This document shows positions 6,447-13,804 of a DNA stretch of 17,298 nt, piece after piece (position 1 is the first letter of the stretch; each line of letters opens with the position of its first letter). Made by a program: the position numbers and the translations under genes. A model generated the notes under the pieces. That model had not been told where the DNA came from and searched no databases. It was given only the letters and a program-made list of their open reading frames with translations. The DNA is from JBCCMA01 sp045107005 (GTDB lineage Bacteria; Pseudomonadota; Gammaproteobacteria; Steroidobacterales; JBCCMA01), in NCBI GenBank assembly GCA_045107005.1, contig JBGCFP010000183.1:1-17298 (forward strand), read 5' to 3'.

Positions 6447-7079
6447 TCAAGAGAGACGCATCTCCTGTTCGAGCTCGGTCAGGGACTTGCGGAACGACGG
6501 GCGGGCGAACACGCGCTCGCAGTATTCTTCGATTGGCTCGCCCTCTTCGCCAAGGTCGATACCGTAGTGCTTCAGACGCCACAGAACCGGCGCGATGGAG
6601 GCGTCGACCAGCGAAAATTCGTCGCTGAGGAAGAAATTGCGCGACGCGAACACCTCGGAACTCGCGAGAATGCTTTCGCGGAGAATCTTGCGGGCGCGAA
6701 CGCTACGTTTCTTGTCAGCCGCACCCTCAATTTCATCCACCAGCGAATACCAGTCGCGCTCGATGCGAAACAGCGCCAGCCGGAACTGGGCACGCGTAAC
6801 CGGGTCGACCGGCATTAGTGGCGGGTGCGGGAAACGCTCGTCAAGGTATTCGACAATAACGCGCGAGTCGTACAGCACCAGCTCCCGATCGACCAGCGTC
6901 GGGACGCTGTGGTACGGGTTCAGATCCATCAGATCTTCGGGCAACGACGGGCCATCCACGTCCACAATCTCGACGTTAATGCTCTTTTCGGACAAAACGA
7001 TCCGTGTCCGGTGACTGTGCGGGCAAGTTGGCCGCGAAAACAAAGTCATGACGGAACGTCTGTTAGCAATCAGCGCCAT
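6447..7079 (-). CDS. sspA: Stringent starvation protein A, RNA-polymerase-associated GST-fold protein
   Basis: SspA binds RNA polymerase holoenzyme and alters transcription during starvation and acid stress. The 210-aa protein shows the thioredoxin-like N-terminal domain (NRRSVMTLFS, then SVPTLVDRELVLYDSRVIVEYLDERFPHPPLMP at about 58-90) and the all-helical GST C-terminal domain (FFLSDEFSLVDASIAPVLWRL near 150-170). AGGAG lies six bases before the ATG (7086-7090). An odd point is a C19-P-H-S motif where, as I recall it, the E. coli protein has no cysteine, so a redox role cannot be excluded. The start codon is only 24 bases after an intrinsic terminator of the upstream pet operon, and sspB follows directly. 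Confidence 0.95.
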   Translation of the reverse strand: MALIANRRSVMTLFSRPTCPHSHRTRIVLSEKSINVEIVDVDGPSLPEDLMDLNPYHSVPTLVDRELVLYDSRVIVEYLDERFPHPPLMPVDPVTRAQFRLALFRIERDWYSLVDEIEGAADKKRSVRARKILRESILASSEVFASRNFFLSDEFSLVDASIAPVLWRLKHYGIDLGEEGEPIEEYCERVFARPSFRKSLTELEQEMRLS

Positions 7080-7103
7080 TGCGAACTCCTGATAATTCTT
7101 ATG

Positions 7104-7132
7104 AAAACCCCGGCCACGAAGGGGCCGGGGTT
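7104..7132 (-). terminator. Intrinsic terminator between petC and sspA
   Basis: Read on the minus strand, a 10-bp perfect stem (AACCCCGGCC with GGCCGGGGTT, 7-base loop) is followed by a short T-run (GTTTTC). It lies about 86 bases after petC and 24 bases before sspA, so it should end most petABC transcripts. The T-run is short, so some read-through into sspA is likely. Confidence 0.75.
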
Positions 7133-7152
7133 GCAGTAGCGGGTAGGCATTC

Positions 7153-7171
7153 GGTCGATTTTAGCACGACC
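7153..7171 (-). promoter_or_regulatory. Candidate extended -10 promoter for sspAB with flanking inverted repeat
   Basis: On the minus strand TGC-TAAAAT (7166-7158) is an extended -10 element with 5/6 matches to TATAAT; no good -35 is seen. The same spot is bracketed by GGTCG (7153-7157) and CGACC (7167-7171), a 5-bp inverted repeat that would place a regulator over the -10. Transcripts from here would pass through the hairpin at 7104-7132 before reaching sspA. Confidence 0.35.
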
Positions 7172-7217
7172 AGAGGACTTTGTGTTGTCCGGGGCAGCGT
7201 GAGGCCACCCGGCGGGA

Positions 7218-7970
7218 CTAGTGAACGTCTTTCCAGAATTCCTGTTTCATCGCGTAGGCGAGAACGAACAGCAGCGTCAGATACGCCAGCACTTTGATCC
7301 CCAGCTGACGACGCTCAAGCTGCATCGGCTCGCCCGCGTAATCGAGAAAATTGGTGATGTCGCGAACGAACTCTTCATACTCTTCAGTGCTCAGTGAGCC
7401 TTCCGTAACTTGCCGGAATCCCGAGAATTCTTCGTGTTCGTGACCTTCGCTGTCCGCCACCGTCTTGTATTCGGCCGCGCGCAGTCCCTGCAGATCAGCG
7501 AGCACATGCGGCATCGCTGCACCGACAAGTACGAGGTTATTGACCCCGAGTTCACGACTCTCGTCCTGATAGAACGACATCAGGAAAGAATAGATCCAGT
7601 CTGCCCCTTTCGAGCGACCGGTCAGCGACAGATCGGGTGGCACGGCGCCAAACCACTTGGTCGCGTGCTCCTCGGTCATCGCCGCGTTGACGGTGTCACC
7701 CACTTTGCCCTGGCCGAACATGAAGTTCTCGAACACCATGTCTTCGGACAGTTCGAGGTCTTCTGCAATCCGGCTATAGCGCACGTATTTGGCCGAGTGG
7801 CAGCCCGCGCAATAGTTAAAGAAATTGCGCGCGCCCCGTTGCAGCGAGTTCAGGTTACCGACGTCATTGTCGGCATGCTGCATCACACCGGCAGCACCGC
7901 CAGCGCCGTTTGCATTGACCATTAGAAGCGCGGCAGAGGCCACCAACGCCGGTTTCAAAAACTTAATCAT
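7218..7970 (-). CDS. petC: Cytochrome c1 of the bc1 complex
   Basis: PetC carries electrons from the Rieske centre to soluble cytochrome c on the periplasmic face of the bc1 complex. The 250-aa precursor has an N-terminal signal segment (1 to about 22), the haem-c attachment motif CAGCH (54-58), the probable axial methionine M153 in AAMPHVL, and one C-terminal membrane anchor (about 225-243) followed by KQEFWKDVH. The length fits the family. Its start overlaps the petB end by 8 bases, so translation is coupled. It is the last gene of petABC and is followed by an intrinsic terminator. Confidence 0.95.
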   Translation of the reverse strand: MIKFLKPALVASAALLMVNANGAGGAAGVMQHADNDVGNLNSLQRGARNFFNYCAGCHSAKYVRYSRIAEDLELSEDMVFENFMFGQGKVGDTVNAAMTEEHATKWFGAVPPDLSLTGRSKGADWIYSFLMSFYQDESRELGVNNLVLVGAAMPHVLADLQGLRAAEYKTVADSEGHEHEEFSGFRQVTEGSLSTEEYEEFVRDITNFLDYAGEPMQLERRQLGIKVLAYLTLLFVLAYAMKQEFWKDVH

Positions 7971-9225
7971 GGCCCGTCACTCGCTCTGGCACCGGTTTAA
8001 ATTTGCCCATTCGAGAGAAGAACGGCAGCCCGAAGAAAAATCCGAAATAGATCACGGTGAACAGCCGCGCCAGATTCGTGTAGAGCTCGGTTGCCGGCTT
8101 CAGACCGAGGTAACCCAGCGCCACGAAGCTTACGACAAACAGCGCCAGCATGACCTTGTTGATGAGGCTCTTGTAGCGAATCGAGCGCACCGGACTGCGG
8201 TCCAGCCACGGCAACAAGAACAGCACAACGATAGCAAGTCCCATCAGAATAACGCCACCGAGCTTGTCAGGCACCGCACGCAAAATCGCGTAGAACGGCG
8301 TGAAATACCAGACCGGTGCAATGTGCTCCGCCGTCTTCAACCGGTTGGCTGGCTCAAAGTTGGCGTGCTCAAGGCAGTAGCCGTTCATTTCCGGCGCAAA
8401 GAACACCACCGCAGCGAACAGCGCAAGAAACACGACCGCGCCCATGATGTCTTTGACCGTGTAGTACGGATGAAACGCAATACCGTCAAGCGGCTTGCCG
8501 TTTGCGTCCTTGTTCTTTTTGATGTCGATGCCGTCCGGGTTGTTCGAACCCACTTCGTGCAGCGCCGCCAGGTGGACCACCACCAGGAACACCAGGATCA
8601 GCGGCAACGCGATCACGTGAAAGGCAAAGAACCGGTTCAGCGTGATGTCCGAGATGAAGAAGTCTCCGCGGATCCACTCCGACAGCGCTTCGCCAACCAC
8701 CGGTATCGCACCAAACAGCGACACAATCACCTGCGCGCCCCAGTAAGACATCTGCCCCCACGGCAGCAGATAGCCCATAAATGCCTCAGCCATCAGCATC
8801 AGATAAATCAGCATGCCGATGATCCACAGAAGTTCTCGCGGTCGGCGATACGAGCCATACATCATGCCGCGGAACATGTGGAGATAAACCACGATGAAGA
8901 AAAACGATGCGCCGGTGGAGTGCATGTAGCGCACGAGCCAGCCCCAGCGCACGTCGCGCATGATGTATTCCACCGAAGCAAACGCTTCAGTGGCGGACGG
9001 CTTGTAGTTCATCGTCAGGAAGACGCCCGTCACGAGCTGTACGACCAGCACGATCAGCGCGAAGGAACCGAAATAATAGAAAAAGTTAAAGTTTTTCGGT
9101 GCGTAGTATTCGCTGAGATGCGCCTTGTAAAAGGCGGACACGTTCAGACGGTCGTCTACCCATTGGCCCAGATTCCCAACCTGGCGGCCGATGCGGCTGC
9201 CCATGTCTTCGGACGTCGTACTCAT
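7963..9225 (-). CDS. petB: Cytochrome b of the bc1 complex
   Basis: This is the membrane core of the bc1 complex, which oxidises and reduces ubiquinone and moves protons. The 420-aa protein has eight apparent membrane helices. The four haem-b ligands are H102 and H116 in helix B and H203 and H218 in helix D, with the usual 13- and 14-residue gaps. The quinol-oxidation loop reads PVWY (304-307) in place of the PEWY of mitochondria and alphaproteobacteria, a variant known in beta- and gammaproteobacteria. The full length matches a fused bc1-type cytochrome b, not a split b6/subunit IV pair. The gene overlaps petA by 4 bases (ATGA) and petC by 8. Confidence 0.96.
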   Translation of the reverse strand: MSTTSEDMGSRIGRQVGNLGQWVDDRLNVSAFYKAHLSEYYAPKNFNFFYYFGSFALIVLVVQLVTGVFLTMNYKPSATEAFASVEYIMRDVRWGWLVRYMHSTGASFFFIVVYLHMFRGMMYGSYRRPRELLWIIGMLIYLMLMAEAFMGYLLPWGQMSYWGAQVIVSLFGAIPVVGEALSEWIRGDFFISDITLNRFFAFHVIALPLILVFLVVVHLAALHEVGSNNPDGIDIKKNKDANGKPLDGIAFHPYYTVKDIMGAVVFLALFAAVVFFAPEMNGYCLEHANFEPANRLKTAEHIAPVWYFTPFYAILRAVPDKLGGVILMGLAIVVLFLLPWLDRSPVRSIRYKSLINKVMLALFVVSFVALGYLGLKPATELYTNLARLFTVIYFGFFFGLPFFSRMGKFKPVPERVTGHD

Positions 9226-9848
9226 GCGGCAGCACCTCCATCTTCACCAATGATCAGGGTCGCGTCGTTCAGAAACTGATACGGGGGCACTTCGAGATTG
9301 TTCTGCGCCGGGACGCCTTTGAACACGCGCCCTGCCAGATCGAATTTCGAACCGTGGCACGGGCAGAAAAAACCACCAAACCACGGTTGTTGAACTTCGG
9401 TTGCCGTAACGCTTGGCAGATACTGCGGTGCGCAGCCAAGGTGCGTACAGACGCCCTTGACGACCAGCAGCGAATCGTTGATTGAGCGCATCTCGTTCTT
9501 GGCGTATTCCGGTTGCGCACTGAGCTCGGAGCCTGGATCGGCAACGAGGTCTTGCCCCTTCTTGATGTTCGCCAGCGAGTCGGCCGTGCGTTTTACGATG
9601 TATACCGGCTGACCGCGCCATTCGACGCGCAGCAGCGAGCCTGACTCGATTTTCGAGATATCGACTTGCACCGGAGCGCCCAGGAACAAGGCACGGGCGC
9701 TGGGTCGGAAATAGGTCACAAACGGTGTGGCAGCAACTGCCACGCCAAGGCCGCCAACAGCCCCGGTTGCGAGCGTCAAAAACCGGCGCCGACTCTTGTC
9801 GTCCGCTTCGCCGTCCGTTGGATTTGTCGTTTGGGTAGAATCTGCCAT
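9222..9848 (-). CDS. petA: Rieske iron-sulfur subunit of the bc1 complex
   Basis: The 208-aa protein transfers electrons from ubiquinol at cytochrome b to cytochrome c1. A Tat-type signal-anchor begins with SRRRFLT (19-25) and a hydrophobic helix (about 26-45). The soluble domain has the cluster motifs CTHLGC (134-139) and CPCHGS (162-167). C134, H136, C162 and H165 hold the [2Fe-2S] cluster and C139/C164 form the disulfide. It is the first gene of petABC. No clear Shine-Dalgarno sequence precedes the ATG. Confidence 0.96.
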   Translation of the reverse strand: MADSTQTTNPTDGEADDKSRRRFLTLATGAVGGLGVAVAATPFVTYFRPSARALFLGAPVQVDISKIESGSLLRVEWRGQPVYIVKRTADSLANIKKGQDLVADPGSELSAQPEYAKNEMRSINDSLLVVKGVCTHLGCAPQYLPSVTATEVQQPWFGGFFCPCHGSKFDLAGRVFKGVPAQNNLEVPPYQFLNDATLIIGEDGGAAA

Positions 9849-9938
9849 AAGGATGTCGTCGATGTCCGGTTAAAAACTTCGTAAATTCCGTCACTTAGCA
9901 GAGCAACGGTGGGATGGGGTCGCCCGCGGGCATCGCGC

Positions 9939-9968
9939 ATTATACACACCGAATTGCTGCATTGCCTA
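9939..9968 (-). promoter_or_regulatory. Candidate petABC promoter
   Basis: On the minus strand a perfect -10 hexamer TATAAT (9944-9939) follows TAGGCA (9968-9963, 4/6 match) after an 18-base spacer. Transcription would start about 85 bases before petA. It is the clearest sigma-70-like site in the intergenic region shared with the protease gene. Confidence 0.5.
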
Positions 9969-9970
9969 CA

Positions 9971-9986
9971 TCACATCGTGGTGTGA
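9971..9986. repeat. Palindrome in the petA/degS intergenic region
   Basis: TCACA-N6-TGTGA is a perfect 5-bp inverted repeat just upstream of the putative petABC -35 element. The half-sites are those of a CRP-type operator but in the opposite order, so a CRP site is not claimed. It could bind another dimeric regulator of petABC or of the divergent protease gene. Confidence 0.3.
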
Positions 9987-10049
9987 GAGAGCGTGACACT
10001 GCTACACTACCTTCGAGTTATCGGCAGTACCGGATTTCTTAACAGGCTT

Positions 10050-11117
10050 ATGAAGCAATTTATGTCGTTTTTGGCCAAATCGGTCGTGGTTGGACTGGCT
10101 CTGGCGTTCGTTGCTGTGGCGCTGCGGCCCACTCTTTTGAGCCCGGCCACCAGCAATAACCCGTTCGTCAGCTTTGCCGACGCCGTTGAGCGCTCAGCGC
10201 CGTCTGTGGTCAGCATTTACTCGGCCGGCGCGCCGCGCCCGTCAAGCAATGGACTGGGCACTCCGACCCGCACGGCCACCAGCCTTGGCTCTGGCGTGAT
10301 CGTCACGCATGACGGCTACATCGTCACCAACGAACACGTGGTGGCACGCGACGCCGACCTGTTCGTGTCGCTGCACAACGGCTCTGTCGCCGCCGCCACC
10401 GTTATTGGCACCGACCCGGACACCGACCTCGCCCTGCTGCACATCGAAGCCAGCGGCTTGCCGGCCATGGCCTTGAGCGATTCGACCAATGTGCGCGTCG
10501 GCGACGTTGTGATCGCTATCGGCAACCCGTTCGGCATCGGCCAGACGGTCACCCAGGGGATCGTGAGCGCGACCGGCCGCAGTCAGCTGGGCATGAACAC
10601 GTTTGAAGATTTCGTGCAGACGGACGCAGCGATTAACCCGGGCAATTCCGGCGGTGCGCTGGTCAACGCTCTGGGCGAACTGGTGGGCATCAACACCGCT
10701 GTGGTCTCCGGGCCGGGTTCTGAGGGCATCAGTTTCGCGATCCCCGTGAATCTGGTGGAGGGCGTCGTCGCCCAACTGATTGAGAACGGCCGCGTGATTC
10801 GCGGCTGGCTTGGTGTGCGCGCTGAACCCTTGCCACCAAACATGGCAAGCTTCCTGCGACTACCGGGCGGCATTCTTTTGAAAACGGTCTACCCGAATAC
10901 GCCAGCCGCCGATGTCGGTCTGCAACCAGGCGATGTCATTACTGCCGTCAACGATCAGCCAATTTCCCAGGTCAGGGATGCTCTGCACCGGGTCGCGCGC
11001 AGCACGCCAGGGTCAACCATTGTTCTTTCCGGACTGCATCGCGACGGTCAGCCGTTCGATATCAAAACCACCGTCATCGAACGACCGCCGCAGACGCCGT
11101 TCGCCCGTGGCAGCTAG
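10050..11117 (+). CDS. degS: DegS/AlgW-type periplasmic serine protease
   Basis: This is a membrane-anchored trypsin-like protease with one PDZ domain. In E. coli and Pseudomonas the PDZ senses unfolded outer-membrane proteins and the protease cuts the anti-sigma factor RseA/MucA to start the envelope stress response. With the ATG at 10050 the protein is 355 aa, the same length as E. coli DegS. The catalytic residues fall at H96 (NEHVV), D126 (DLALL) and S200 (GNSGG); E. coli has H96, D126 and S201. An N-terminal membrane anchor (about 5-26) is followed by the protease domain and a single PDZ (about 250-345), whereas DegP has two. An upstream in-frame GTG at 9993 would add 19 residues before the anchor and is less likely. 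murA lies 12 bases downstream, convergent. Confidence 0.92.
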   Translation: MKQFMSFLAKSVVVGLALAFVAVALRPTLLSPATSNNPFVSFADAVERSAPSVVSIYSAGAPRPSSNGLGTPTRTATSLGSGVIVTHDGYIVTNEHVVARDADLFVSLHNGSVAAATVIGTDPDTDLALLHIEASGLPAMALSDSTNVRVGDVVIAIGNPFGIGQTVTQGIVSATGRSQLGMNTFEDFVQTDAAINPGNSGGALVNALGELVGINTAVVSGPGSEGISFAIPVNLVEGVVAQLIENGRVIRGWLGVRAEPLPPNMASFLRLPGGILLKTVYPNTPAADVGLQPGDVITAVNDQPISQVRDALHRVARSTPGSTIVLSGLHRDGQPFDIKTTVIERPPQTPFARGS

Positions 11118-11122
11118 CTTTG

Positions 11123-11134
11123 CCTGAGCTCAGG
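11123..11134. repeat. Perfect 12-bp palindrome at the degS/murA convergent junction
   Basis: CCTGAGCTCAGG is fully self-complementary and lies in the 12-base gap between the two stop codons, reaching into the murA stop. It has no loop and no following T-run. It may act as a weak bidirectional stop or be chance. Confidence 0.35.
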
Positions 11135-12386
11135 TACTGACGCGCCCGATGTGCGCGCCCAGATTGCGCAGCTTCTCTTCAATGCATTCGTAGCCGCGAT
11201 CGATGTGATAGATCCGCGATACCACCGTGTTGCCATCGGCGACCAGCGCCGCCAACACCAGTGACGCCGAGGCGCGAAGATCCGTTGCCATCACCGGCGC
11301 CCCCGTGAGTTGATCGATGCCCGAACAGAACGCGGTGTTTCCGTCCACGCGAATCTGAGCGCCCATGCGCTGCATTTCCTGCACGTGCATAAAGCGATTT
11401 TCAAACACCGTCTCGGTGATACGCGACTCGCCGTCCGCGACCGCATTGAGCGCCACGAACTGCGCCTGCATGTCGGTCGGGAAATCCGGATACGGTGCCG
11501 TTGAGATATTCACCGCCTTGGGTCGCTGCGGCATCGTCAGCTTGATATCGGTGTCGCCAATGTCGAGCTGCGCGCCCGCGTCGCGCAACTTATCGAGCAC
11601 GCTACGCAAGTGCTCCGGACGCACGTCCTTCACCGTGACTTCGCCACGCGTCATTGCACCAGCCACCAGATAAGTGCCAGCCTCGATACGATCGGGCAGC
11701 ACTTCGTAGCGCCCGCCGTGCAGCGCCTCGACGCCATTAATGACCAATCGAGATGTGCCCGCACCTTGTACATCCGCCCCGAGCGTATTGAGGAAATCCG
11801 CCAGATCGACCACTTCGGGTTCGCGCGCCGCGTTATCAATGATCGTCTGACCTTTCGCCAAACACGCCGCCATCATGAGGTTCTCGGTGCCGGTGACCGT
11901 CACGCAGCTCAAATTCAGATGTGCGCCGCGCAGACGCTCTGCACGGGCACGGATATAGCCGTTTTCCACATCGATCGTGGCGCCCATGGCGCGCAACCCT
12001 TCGACGTGAAGATCCACCGGCCGCAGCCCGATAGCACAACCGCCAGGCAACGAAACGTCGGCGCGACCAAATCTCGCCACCAGCGGTCCGAGCACGAGTA
12101 TCGACGCCCGCATGGTCTTGACCAGTTCGTACGGCGCGGAGAAATCGCTGATCGTGCTCGAATCGACCTCGATGCGCATTTTCTCGTCCACGGTGACGCT
12201 CACGCCCATCCGGCCGAGCAGTTCGACGGTGGTCGTGATGTCGTTCAGATGCGGAACGTTGCCGATGCTGACGGGACCTTCCGCCAGCAGCGTCGCAGCC
12301 AGAATGGGCAGCGTGGCGTTCTTCGCGCCCGAGATGCGTACGGTACCTTCGAGCCGCGCGCCGCCCTCAATTTGCAGACCGTCCAA
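11130..12386 (-). CDS. murA: UDP-N-acetylglucosamine 1-carboxyvinyltransferase MurA
   Basis: MurA transfers enolpyruvate from phosphoenolpyruvate to UDP-GlcNAc, the first committed step of peptidoglycan synthesis, in the cytosol. The 418-aa protein fits the family length of about 419. It has K22-N23 in SGAKNATLP, the active-site loop PGGCAIGLRPVDLH with the catalytic cysteine C117 (C115 in E. coli, the fosfomycin target), and ends with the family motif RGYECIEEKLRNLGA. Because the cysteine is kept, the enzyme is expected to be fosfomycin-sensitive. ibaG ends 3 bases upstream, so the two form an operon as in many gammaproteobacteria. Confidence 0.97.
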   Translation of the reverse strand: MDGLQIEGGARLEGTVRISGAKNATLPILAATLLAEGPVSIGNVPHLNDITTTVELLGRMGVSVTVDEKMRIEVDSSTISDFSAPYELVKTMRASILVLGPLVARFGRADVSLPGGCAIGLRPVDLHVEGLRAMGATIDVENGYIRARAERLRGAHLNLSCVTVTGTENLMMAACLAKGQTIIDNAAREPEVVDLADFLNTLGADVQGAGTSRLVINGVEALHGGRYEVLPDRIEAGTYLVAGAMTRGEVTVKDVRPEHLRSVLDKLRDAGAQLDIGDTDIKLTMPQRPKAVNISTAPYPDFPTDMQAQFVALNAVADGESRITETVFENRFMHVQEMQRMGAQIRVDGNTAFCSGIDQLTGAPVMATDLRASASLVLAALVADGNTVVSRIYHIDRGYECIEEKLRNLGAHIGRVST

Positions 12387-12389
12387 CGC

Positions 12390-12632
12390 TTAAGCGCCCG
12401 CCGCCGAGTGCTCGTCGGGCGTCAGGGTCTTGAGCGCCAGCGCGTGGATCTCACGGCCGACCGCGCTGCCCAGAACCTGGTACACCTTTTGGTGTCGCGC
12501 CAGAGGTCGCAAACCGGCAAAACCTTCATCGATGACGGTGGCTTCAAAATGCGTGTTGTCTTCGCTGCGCACGTCAATCGTGGCGTCGGGCAAGGCCTCG
12601 CGCAGAGCGGCGGTGATCTGGTCTGGGGTCAT
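12390..12632 (-). CDS. ibaG: BolA-family protein IbaG
   Basis: This small cytosolic BolA-like protein works with monothiol glutaredoxins in iron-sulfur handling and is linked to acid tolerance in E. coli. With the chosen start the protein is 80 aa (E. coli IbaG is 84). The family signature is the GFAGLRPLARHQKVYQVLG segment (about 38-56), then IHALALKTLTP. The ATG at 12632 has GGAG six bases upstream (12639-12642); an earlier in-frame ATG at 12710 would add 26 residues of non-homologous sequence. murA follows after 3 bases. The Mla phospholipid-transport genes that usually precede ibaG in E. coli are absent here; the next gene is divergent yrbG. Confidence 0.92.
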   Translation of the reverse strand: MTPDQITAALREALPDATIDVRSEDNTHFEATVIDEGFAGLRPLARHQKVYQVLGSAVGREIHALALKTLTPDEHSAAGA

Positions 12633-12664
12633 GGCTGTCTCCGTCGTTGCGCCACTGGAATTAT

Positions 12665-12691
12665 CTGTCTCGATCACGAATGTCGAGACAG
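12665..12691. repeat. Perfect 9-bp inverted repeat upstream of ibaG
   Basis: CTGTCTCGA (12665-12673) and TCGAGACAG (12683-12691) flank a 9-base spacer. It lies 33 bases before the ibaG start and 139 bases before the yrbG start. On the minus strand a possible -10 GATAAT (12665-12660) and a -35-like TCGACA (12686-12681) overlap it with a short 15-base spacer. It could be an operator for the divergent pair or a hairpin in the ibaG leader. No T-run follows. Confidence 0.5.
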
Positions 12692-12829
12692 GAGCCGCAT
12701 AGTAAAGCAATCAGGCGCCATGCGCCCGTCCAACCACGTCGCAAGGAGCTGGTGGTGCGGCGACCCGGCGCGGCGTATGACGCGCGCTGTGGTATGGTGT
12801 GCGGCCGCGTAAGACCTTGGAATCACTGC

Positions 12830-13804
12830 TTGGAAACTGTATCCGTAGCCGCCGTTCTGGCCGGCTTTGCACTGCTGATCTGGGGGGCGCACCTGTTCGT
12901 CGTCGGGGCAGCCGCCACGGCACACGATCTGGGCGTTTCCCACCTGCTGATCGGCGTGACCATTGTCGGCCTGGGCACGTCGGCGCCCGAACTGCTGGTC
13001 TCTGCCAATGCCGCCCTGCGCGGGGTCCCCGACATCGCGATTGGTAACGCGCTGGGCTCCAATATTGCGAACGTCGGTCTGATCCTGGGGTTGACCGCGC
13101 TGATTGTGCCGTTGACGGTCCAGTCCCAAACGCTGCGCCGTGAAATGCCGGTGCTTCTGGCCATCACGCTGCTGACGTTGCTGCCCTTTCTCGACGGCTA
13201 TTTCAGCCGCATGGAAGGCCTGGCGCTGATCGCCGGCCTGATGCTGATGCTGGTGTGGCTGATTCGCGCCGAGGTGTCGAACAATCCCGAACCGGACACC
13301 GCGGCATTTGACGACGAGATTCCCAGCGACATGTCGCTGCCCAAAGCCCTCGCCATGACGTTGGCGGGCCTGCTGATACTGCTCGGCAGCTCGAACATGC
13401 TGGTTTGGGGTGCTCAAAACATAGCGCTTGCGCTTGGCGTGTCCGAATTGGTCATCGGCTTGACCGTCATTGCCATCGGCACCAGCTTGCCGGAACTCGC
13501 GGCGTCGCTCACCGCCGCGATGAAAAACCAGCACGACATTGCCATCGGCAATGTGATCGGCTCGAACATGTACAACCTGCTCGCCGTCATGGGCACAGCG
13601 GGCGCGCTGTCGCCCTCGCGCCCGGACATCAATGTTCTGCAACGCGATTTCCCCGTCATGATCGGTATGACTGTGGTGCTATTTGCGATGGCGTACAGTC
13701 TTAACGACGAAAAAGGCGGTCGCATCGCGAGGCTCGAAGGCGGCGCGCTGTTGATCGCCTTCTTCGGCTACCAGGCTTACGTGATTATGGGCAGCTTCGC
13801 ATGA
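12830..13804 (+). CDS. yrbG: YrbG-family Ca2+/Na+ exchanger (CaCA superfamily)
   Basis: This is an inner-membrane cation/proton or cation/sodium antiporter of about ten helices. The two inverted alpha-repeats are clear: GTSAPELLVSANAAL near residue 49 with GNALGSN after it, and GTSLPELAASLTAAM near residue 217 with GNVIGSN. The acidic residue of each repeat binds the ion. The reading frame is open upstream to 12647, so the start is uncertain. A TTG at 12830 gives 324 aa, matching E. coli YrbG (325). A GTG at 12755 has AAGGAG six bases before it and would add 25 residues with unusual composition and rare codons. The gene overlaps kdsD by 4 bases (ATGA) and heads the LPS operon as in E. coli. 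Confidence 0.9.
   Translation: METVSVAAVLAGFALLIWGAHLFVVGAAATAHDLGVSHLLIGVTIVGLGTSAPELLVSANAALRGVPDIAIGNALGSNIANVGLILGLTALIVPLTVQSQTLRREMPVLLAITLLTLLPFLDGYFSRMEGLALIAGLMLMLVWLIRAEVSNNPEPDTAAFDDEIPSDMSLPKALAMTLAGLLILLGSSNMLVWGAQNIALALGVSELVIGLTVIAIGTSLPELAASLTAAMKNQHDIAIGNVIGSNMYNLLAVMGTAGALSPSRPDINVLQRDFPVMIGMTVVLFAMAYSLNDEKGGRIARLEGGALLIAFFGYQAYVIMGSFA

Noticed and set aside
7825..9279. 484-codon open frame on the plus strand opposite petB
   Set aside because: It is antisense to an unmistakable cytochrome b gene. Its product is dominated by H, Q, R and D without any domain, as expected from the complement of a membrane-protein gene with biased codons.
9971..9986. CRP site
   Set aside because: The half-sites TCACA and TGTGA are in reversed order relative to the CRP operator, so only a generic palindrome is reported.
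9993..10049. Upstream GTG start for the DegS-type protease
   Set aside because: It would put 19 extra residues before the membrane anchor. The ATG at 10050 gives the E. coli DegS length and nearly identical catalytic numbering.
12633..12710. Longer ibaG start at 12710
   Set aside because: It adds 26 residues with no family match, and the internal ATG has its own GGAG.
11610..12812. 400-codon open frame on the plus strand opposite murA and ibaG
   Set aside because: It is a shadow of murA/ibaG codon bias; no recognisable domain, and it runs through two real genes and the intergenic region.
12674..13642. 322-codon minus-strand open frame opposite yrbG
   Set aside because: The translation is a low-complexity Q/R/H/D string antisense to a clear exchanger gene.
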